DNA of 64,000 bases from Streptomyces sp. STR69 (GTDB taxonomy: Bacteria; Actinomycetota; Actinomycetes; Streptomycetales; Streptomycetaceae): the NCBI RefSeq assembly GCF_024519455.1, contig NZ_JALJRY010000001.1, positions 481,253-545,252 of the forward strand. The letters run 5' to 3'. Every line of letters starts with the position of its first letter. The first letter of the stretch is position 1. A program made the position numbers and the translations under genes. The notes below the pieces were generated by a model. The model saw only the letters and a list, made by a program, of their open reading frames with translations. It was not told where the DNA came from and did not search any database. Positions 59,010 to 64,000 of this stretch are shown here, in pieces.

Positions 59010-60179
59010 ATGACTCAAGACGTGCTTCTTTGGTGCCTGGTTGCGATAGCGGTGACAGCCGTAGCCGCAGTCGTGGCGCTCATGCTCCGCAGCAGAGCCC
59101 TGGGGCGGAGGAAGAGGGAATCCGAGGCCGCGCTGGAGGCGCGGCTGCGCTACGCACAGGGTGAACTCGACCGCGCCCAGGCCACCTTGACCGCACTGCG
59201 GGACGAACAGGACGGTGTCATCCGCGAGGCCGAGCAGGCCGCCGAGGAGAACACCAAGTCGGTCCTCAAGGGCGCCGCCCGCTTCCTGCAGAGCCTCGCG
59301 GCCGAGCAGACCACACTGCTGGACGGGGTCCAGCGCGAGTACGGCGGCCACGCGGTCCTCTCCGACCTGATGGACATCACCCACGCCAACGCCCAGATGG
59401 CCCGCAAGGCGCAGGGCATCGCCGTCATGTGCGGCGCACCGCTGGGCCGCCGCAACCAGCCCGCCAGCGTCTACGACGTCGTCCGCAGCGCCCAGAGCCA
59501 GATCCGTAACTTCCAGCGGGTCGAGATCATGCAGCCCAGCGGCATCGCGCTGAAGGCCTCCGCCGTCGCGCCGGTCGCCCTGGCGGTGGCCGAACTCCTC
59601 GACAACGCGGCCAGTTTCTCGCAGGCGGACGCCCCGATCGAGGTCACCTTCCGGCAGGCCCAGAAGAACCTGTGCATCGTCATCGACGACGCCGGCGTCG
59701 GCATGGGCGACGAGGACCGGCAGCGGGCGAGCGCGCTGCTGTCCGGAGAGGGCCTGCCCCGGCTGTCCCAGCTGGGCACCCAGCCGAAGTTCGGCTTCCC
59801 CGTCATCGGCCTGATCGCCCGTCAGCACGGCTTCACGGTGGATGTCACCGGTGTCTCCCGGTACGGCGGCGTGCGGGCCGTCGTACTCCTGCCCGAGGAG
59901 CTGTGGACCATGGAGGAGGCCCTGCCGCCGGCCACCGAGGCGCCCGTGAGCAGCATCCGGCCGATGGAGACGGGACGGTCCGCGCGTACGGCGGGCGGCC
60001 TGCCGAAGCGTGGCTCCCGGATGTCGCCCACTGGTGTCGGCACGGGTGCGGAGCAGGCGCCCCGGCGCAGTGCCCGGCGCGGCACCGGCAGCCTGGCGGC
60101 CCTGCAGCGCGGTACGCAGTCCGCGCGCGACACGGCCTCCTTCGACATTCCGACGCCCGGAGGGTCCGAAAACGCATGA
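59010..60179 (+). CDS. Conservon histidine kinase-like ATPase (CvnA)
   Basis: A 389-residue CvnA. One N-terminal membrane span (VLLWCLVAIAVTAVAAVVAL, about 5-24), a helical coiled-coil (about 32-75), a helical linker domain, then the GHKL ATPase with AVAELLDNAASFS (N-box), IDDAGVGMGDE (G1) and FGFPVIGLIARQHG (G2). A conserved H-box is not obvious. The basic C-terminal tail is about 70 residues. ATG 59010 has AAAGG upstream. Its stop overlaps the next start (ATGA), opening the operon CvnA-B-C-D-P450-P450. In S. coelicolor such complexes associate at the membrane and influence development and antibiotics. Confidence 0.87.
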   Translation: MTQDVLLWCLVAIAVTAVAAVVALMLRSRALGRRKRESEAALEARLRYAQGELDRAQATLTALRDEQDGVIREAEQAAEENTKSVLKGAARFLQSLAAEQTTLLDGVQREYGGHAVLSDLMDITHANAQMARKAQGIAVMCGAPLGRRNQPASVYDVVRSAQSQIRNFQRVEIMQPSGIALKASAVAPVALAVAELLDNAASFSQADAPIEVTFRQAQKNLCIVIDDAGVGMGDEDRQRASALLSGEGLPRLSQLGTQPKFGFPVIGLIARQHGFTVDVTGVSRYGGVRAVVLLPEELWTMEEALPPATEAPVSSIRPMETGRSARTAGGLPKRGSRMSPTGVGTGAEQAPRRSARRGTGSLAALQRGTQSARDTASFDIPTPGGSENA

Positions 60180-61027
60180 GTACAGCAGACCTGTCCTGGA
60201 TGGTCCAGGACATCGTGGACAACGTGCCGAGAGCACGGCACGCCGTGGTGCTGTCCGCGGACGGTGTACCGCGCGGGTCCACGGACGATCTGACCGGCCA
60301 GGACGTGCGGACCATCTCCGCGGCCATGGCGGGGATGCAGTCGCTCAGCCGGGCCACCGCCCACTTCGCCGGACTGGCCCAGAACCGGAACTGGATCCAG
60401 ACGGTCATCGAGTTCCAGCACGGCTGGGTGTTCCTGATCGGGGCCGGGCAGGGTGCCTATCTGGCCGCCGCCGCGGAGCCCGACGTCGACATGGAGCAGC
60501 TCTCGTTCCGGATGAACCGGCTGGTCTCCCGGCTGGGCAACAACCTCACGGTTCCGGCGCGGGTGACCGGAAGTGAGCCGGCCCACCCCGGGGACGGCGC
60601 CGGGGCACCGCTGGACGGCGGGGGCGGCGGGGTCTTCCTGCTCGCGGAGCTGGACAAGGCGGTGGCGTCGGTGCCGGGCGCCCTGCACGCGCTGCTGCTG
60701 GGCGCGGACGGTCTGCCGCGCGGGGCGAGTTCGGGGATCGGCAGGAACCTCGCGGACACGATCTCGGCGGCCATGACGGGCATCCACGCCTACAGCCGGG
60801 CGACCGCGCCGTTCGCGGGCGGTCAGCAGGACGACGAATGGATACAGACGGTCATCGAGTTCGAGCACGGCTGGGTGTTCCTGATCGCGGCCGGCGAGGG
60901 CGCCTTCCTCGCGGCAGCCGCCGAACACGGCTGTGACATCGAGGAGTTCACCGTACGGCTGGGCGACACGATGCCGGCGCTCACCGCCGGGTCGGCCGCC
61001 CGGGAAGGAAGGACGGGCGATGAGTGA
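60176..61027 (+). CDS. Conservon roadblock protein (CvnB) with tandem domains
   Basis: A 283-residue protein with two roadblock/LC7 domains in one chain: first MVQDIVDNVPRARHAVVLSA to about residue 125, second LDKAVASVPGALHALLLGAD from about 155 to 265. The two repeats align over their whole length, including IQTVIEF(Q/E)HGWVFLI and a following (Q/E)GA(Y/F)LAAAAE. Ordinary CvnB has one domain of about 135 residues, so this is an internal duplication. Roadblock proteins act as partners for the CvnD GTPase. The ATG at 60176 overlaps the CvnA stop; its stop lies inside the CvnC start region. Confidence 0.87.
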   Translation: MSTADLSWMVQDIVDNVPRARHAVVLSADGVPRGSTDDLTGQDVRTISAAMAGMQSLSRATAHFAGLAQNRNWIQTVIEFQHGWVFLIGAGQGAYLAAAAEPDVDMEQLSFRMNRLVSRLGNNLTVPARVTGSEPAHPGDGAGAPLDGGGGGVFLLAELDKAVASVPGALHALLLGADGLPRGASSGIGRNLADTISAAMTGIHAYSRATAPFAGGQQDDEWIQTVIEFEHGWVFLIAAGEGAFLAAAAEHGCDIEEFTVRLGDTMPALTAGSAAREGRTGDE

Positions 61028-61406
61028 CGAACTGGACAGCGAGCTGGAGCTGACGGCTCCATTAGTCCCACTCTTCGTCATCGCGCAGGGTCGCGCGCTG
61101 CCGCGGGAGAGCGAGTACGAGCACACCACGATCATCACGGCCCAGGACGGTGCGGTGACGGCGGCCCGGACGCTCGCCCCGGAAGCCCGTACGGTCCTGG
61201 ATCTGATCGCGGACGGGTTCCTCTCGGTCGCCGAGGTCGCCGCCCACACCCGGCTGCCCCTGGGCATCGTCCGCATCCTGTTGGCGCAGATGGCCGAGGA
61301 CGGCCTGATCCATGTGCGCAATCCGGTGCCCCATGCCGAACGCCATGATCCCGTCCTGCTGACCGCCGTGCTCGACGGCCTGATGCGAATTCGAACCGGA
61401 GCGTAG
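61020..61406 (+). CDS. Conservon DUF742 protein (CvnC)
   Basis: A 128-residue DUF742 protein. The conserved core includes LFVIAQGRALP, LAPEARTVLDLI and HTRLPLGIVRILLAQMAEDGLI, a winged-helix-like fold. ATG 61020 overlaps the end of cvnB by eight bases. In conservons CvnC is part of the membrane complex with CvnA, B and D; its exact job is unknown. Confidence 0.88.
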   Translation: MSDELDSELELTAPLVPLFVIAQGRALPRESEYEHTTIITAQDGAVTAARTLAPEARTVLDLIADGFLSVAEVAAHTRLPLGIVRILLAQMAEDGLIHVRNPVPHAERHDPVLLTAVLDGLMRIRTGA

Positions 61407-61410
61407 TCCC

Positions 61411-61971
61411 GTGTATCTGGATCCCGACGTCTCCCGCTCCGTGAAGATCCTGGTCGTGGGCCACTTCGCGGTCGGGAAGACCACGTACATCGGAAGTGTC
61501 TCCGAGATAGAACCGCTCCAGACCGAGGAGGAGATCACCGAAGCCAGCGAGGGGCTCGACGACCTCTCCGACACCCCGGACAAGACGACCACGACCGTGG
61601 CGATGGACTTCGGGCGGCTGACCCTCGGCGAGGACCTGGTCCTCTACATCTTCGGAACCCCCGGGCAGGAGCGGTTCAAGCAGATGTGGGAGGGGCTGTC
61701 CCGGGGAGCGCTGGGGGCGCTGGTCCTGGCGGACCCCGAGCGGCTGGAGGAGACGTTCCCCGTCCTCGACCTGGTCGAGGCGTTCGGTCTGCCCTATGTC
61801 ATCGGCGTCAACACGTTCGAGGGGAAGCACCAGTTCCCGCTCGACGAAGTGTGCGAGGCACTCAACATCTCCGAGAACACCCCGGTCATCCACTGCGACG
61901 TCCGGGACCAGGACTCCTCGATGCAGGCACTCATCACGCTCGTGAAGCACCTCTTGTCCTCACTCGGCTAG
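61411..61971 (+). CDS. Conservon small GTPase (CvnD)
   Basis: A 186-residue Ras-like GTPase. The P-loop is VVGHFAVGKTT (about 15-25), the switch II motif is IFGTPGQERFKQMW, and the G4 region reads GVNTFEGK, which departs from the usual NKxD. GTG 61411 lies four bases after the cvnC stop. CvnD is thought to act as the nucleotide switch of the conservon, regulated by the roadblock protein. It probably signals to the downstream P450s or to transcription in ways not yet clear. Confidence 0.88.
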   Translation: MYLDPDVSRSVKILVVGHFAVGKTTYIGSVSEIEPLQTEEEITEASEGLDDLSDTPDKTTTTVAMDFGRLTLGEDLVLYIFGTPGQERFKQMWEGLSRGALGALVLADPERLEETFPVLDLVEAFGLPYVIGVNTFEGKHQFPLDEVCEALNISENTPVIHCDVRDQDSSMQALITLVKHLLSSLG

Positions 61972-61979
61972 GAGCCAGC

Positions 61980-63356
61980 ATGCAACAGCCCTTCGACCCG
62001 GCCGGGGCCCCGGCCGGGTGCCCCGCGCACGGCAACGTGCCGCTGTACGGGTCCGACTTCGGCTCCGACCCCGAGAACATGTACGCCCAGCTGCGGACGC
62101 TGGGGCCCAGCGCCCCGGTCGACATCGCGCCGGGCGTCGAGGTCGAGCTGGTGACCAGTTACGACGCCAGTCTCTACATCCTGCAGAACCCGACGCTGTT
62201 CGTGCGGGACTCGCGCCGCTGGAACGCCCTGAACGACGGGGAGATACCGGCGGACAGTCCGGCGCTGCCCATGATGGGCTACCGGCCCAACGCCCTGTTC
62301 AGCGACGGCGCGGCACACGCCCGGCTGCGGCAGGCGGTCACGGACAGTCTCGCGACCGTCGATCAGAGCCGGATCGTCCGGCTGACCCAGCAGTCGGCCG
62401 ACTACCTGATCAGCCAGTTCAGTTCCGAGGCCATGGGGCAGGCGGAGCTGATGTCCGCCTACGCCCAGCCGCTGCCGCTGCTGGTCTTCGGTGAGCTGTT
62501 CGGCTGCCCGCCCGAACTCGGCGACCGGGTGATCGCCGGAATCACCGGCATCTTCCAGGGCACCCCGGGTGCCGACGAGACCCTGGGCGGCGCGCTCGCC
62601 GAACTGATCGCGCTGAAGCGCCGGCAGCCCGGCGAGGACCTCACCACCCGTCTGATGGTGCACTCCTCCCGGCTGACCGACGAGGAGGTGCTGCACCAGC
62701 TGGTGACCCTGCTCTCCGGCGGGACCGCGCCCCTGACGGCCTCGATCGGCACCAGTGCCGCGCTGTACCTCAGCGACGACTGGCCGAGCGGTCTGCCGGT
62801 CGAGGACGCGGTCGTGAAGACCTTGTGGAACTACGCGCCGATCGCCAACTACGCGGCCCACTACCCCACCCAGGACGTCGAGTTGGGCGAGCGGACGCTC
62901 CACACGGGCGATCCGGTCCTGATCTCCTTCGCCGCCGCCAACAACGACCCCAAGCTGACCGCGCACCGCGAACAGCTCAGCTCCAAGGCCCATCTGGCCT
63001 TCGGTGCGGGCCCGCACGCCTGCCCGGCCAAGGACCCGGCGTTCATGATCGCGGCCACGGCCGTCGAGTCCCTGCTCAACCGGCTGCCCGACGTCGAGAT
63101 GCGCGTCCCCTTCAAGGAACTCGCCTGGGTCCCGGCGCCGTGGAGCCGTCAGCTGGTGACCGTGCCCATCCGCTACACCCCCCGTACGGTGCCGTCCGCG
63201 GCCAAGGCCCGCCCGGCGCGGCCGACTCCCTCTCAGGTCGCGCCGTCGGCCGCCGCCATGCCGCAGCCGGCCGGGTTCAGCCGGCCGTCGCACGCCGCTC
63301 CGAAGCCCAAGGGCGGGATGTTCAGCCGCTTCCGGGCCTGGGTGAATGGCGAGTGA
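61980..63356 (+). CDS. Cytochrome P450 without ExxR motif (CYP157-like)
   Basis: A 458-residue P450. The heme-binding loop is FGAGPHACPA with the axial cysteine. At the K-helix, where almost all P450s have ExxR, the sequence is K280-T-L-W283. The I-helix acid/alcohol pair is also altered (LLSGGTAPLTASIG). The CYP157 family of Streptomyces conservons is known to lack ExxR (QSLW in CYP157C1), so this gene probably belongs there. A Pro/Ala/Lys-rich C-terminal tail (about residues 400-458) is extra. ATG 61980 has GGAG upstream. Catalytic competence and substrate are open. Confidence 0.82.
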   Translation: MQQPFDPAGAPAGCPAHGNVPLYGSDFGSDPENMYAQLRTLGPSAPVDIAPGVEVELVTSYDASLYILQNPTLFVRDSRRWNALNDGEIPADSPALPMMGYRPNALFSDGAAHARLRQAVTDSLATVDQSRIVRLTQQSADYLISQFSSEAMGQAELMSAYAQPLPLLVFGELFGCPPELGDRVIAGITGIFQGTPGADETLGGALAELIALKRRQPGEDLTTRLMVHSSRLTDEEVLHQLVTLLSGGTAPLTASIGTSAALYLSDDWPSGLPVEDAVVKTLWNYAPIANYAAHYPTQDVELGERTLHTGDPVLISFAAANNDPKLTAHREQLSSKAHLAFGAGPHACPAKDPAFMIAATAVESLLNRLPDVEMRVPFKELAWVPAPWSRQLVTVPIRYTPRTVPSAAKARPARPTPSQVAPSAAAMPQPAGFSRPSHAAPKPKGGMFSRFRAWVNGE

Positions 63357-63445
63357 TGTAAGTAACCCTATGAAAGCACTGTGTTATTGGATGATTCAAA
63401 CATCCCACGGGTACGGATGGCGGCTGGCAGAGAGGAGCCACCATC

Positions 63446-64000
63446 GTGGGAAGCGTCACGACTCCGTCCACGGACCGTCGGGCCACCATCTCCCTGTTCT
63501 CCCGTCTTCGGACGGCTGACGGGCAGGCCGATCCCTTCCCCATCTACGCAGAACTCAGGGCGCGCGGCGCAGTCAGCCCCGCGCCCTGGGGCGGTCACCT
63601 CGTGACCAGCTACGGCACCTGCGACCAGGTACTGCGCAACGGCGTGTGGATCGAACCGGACACCGCCTGGCGGGAACAACAGGGGGCGCGTACCCGATGG
63701 AGCGCCCCCTCCGCACGGGAGATCAGCCGGACCATGCCCGCGCTCAACCCTCCGGAGCACACCCGGGTGCGCCGGTCGGCCGGCTCCTTCGACCGCACCA
63801 CCATCGAACAGATCGGCCGCCGGGTGAGCCAGGTCGTCGACCGGCTGCTCGACACTCTGCACGAGCGCCTGCACGCGGGAGAGGCCGACTTCTCGGCACT
63901 GGTGAGCGAGGAACTCCCGGTCGCCACCATCGGCGACTGGCTCGGGCTCCCCAGCGCGGACTGGCCCCGGCTGCGTGAACTGACCCACGACCAGGTCTTC
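63446..64000 (+). CDS. Cytochrome P450 (5' part, partial, CYP154-like position)
   Basis: The first 185 codons of a second P450 gene, cut by the right edge. GTG 63446 has AGGAG eight bases upstream. The sequence reads DPFPIYAELRARGAV, HLVTSYGTCDQVL and the C-helix NPPEHTRVRRSAGSFD, all normal for class I bacterial P450s. In Streptomyces conservons a CYP157 gene is typically followed by a CYP154-family gene, so this may be a CYP154, but heme and K-helix regions are outside the window. Confidence 0.8.
   Translation, partial: MGSVTTPSTDRRATISLFSRLRTADGQADPFPIYAELRARGAVSPAPWGGHLVTSYGTCDQVLRNGVWIEPDTAWREQQGARTRWSAPSAREISRTMPALNPPEHTRVRRSAGSFDRTTIEQIGRRVSQVVDRLLDTLHERLHAGEADFSALVSEELPVATIGDWLGLPSADWPRLRELTHDQVF

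Noticed and set aside
1..64000. tRNA, rRNA, CRISPR, insertion sequence or prophage
   Set aside because: No cloverleaf with CCA-adjacent acceptor stem, no ribosomal sequence, no regularly spaced identical repeats with spacers, and no transposase or integrase was seen.

Overview
The window is high-GC actinobacterial chromosome, almost certainly Streptomyces. Third codon positions are nearly all G or C, GTG starts are common, and many promoters have a TANNNT -10 box only 6-8 bases before the start codon, which predicts leaderless mRNAs. The recognisable afsQ1-afsQ2-afsQ3/sigQ locus and two conservons (histidine-kinase-like ATPase, roadblock protein, DUF742 protein, small GTPase, P450) are Streptomyces hallmarks. 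I see no rRNA, tRNA, CRISPR array, insertion sequence or prophage.

Bases 1-34.4 kb are dominated by nucleoside salvage and catabolism: purine nucleoside phosphorylase, a PGM2-type phosphosugar mutase, deoC with two aldehyde dehydrogenases, a P-loop kinase, adenosine deaminase, and a nucleoside ABC transporter operon that also carries cdd and deoA, plus two tandem BMP-type binding lipoproteins. Six copies of a palindrome, CTACGCGCGTAG or TAACGCGCGTAG, sit at the promoters of these units and nowhere else that I found, so they look like one local regulon whose repressor is not recognisable in the window. Other systems are interleaved: a partial LpdA-type flavoprotein and gamma-glutamylcyclotransferase (1-1.1 kb), two PH-domain membrane proteins (3.8-6.3 kb), sigQ/afsQ1/afsQ2/afsQ3 (11.3-15.1 kb), VanZ, PspC and small secreted proteins, a LysR/MFS pair, an ECF sigma factor with a SnoaL-like domain overlapping a STAS protein, an AEC transporter, and a dienelactone hydrolase with a probable leader peptide.

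Bases 34.5-46.1 kb hold an M20 amidohydrolase and a methyltransferase, then a divergent cell-surface glycopolymer locus. It has a nonulosonate (Kdn/sialate-type) synthase, a CMP-nonulosonate synthetase fused to a HAD phosphatase, a GT52-like protein, another putative glycosyltransferase, a GT2 enzyme, a polysialyltransferase-family protein and an O-acyltransferase. This fits synthesis of a Kdn-containing wall polymer (teichulosonic acid) as known from S. coelicolor.

Bases 46.1-53.8 kb carry a TetR/FAD-monooxygenase pair with two matching operators, a LysE-type exporter, an acyl-CoA mutase large subunit, an L,D-transpeptidase lipoprotein and an ECF sigma factor with a downstream membrane protein. 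Bases 53.9-64 kb form a conservon region: a twice-frameshifted pseudogene, a four-copy 31-bp repeat array, a 50-residue ORF, an eroded first conservon, a PucR-type regulator, and an intact second conservon with a tandem-roadblock CvnB and two P450 genes. The first P450 lacks the ExxR motif; the second runs off the end of the window.
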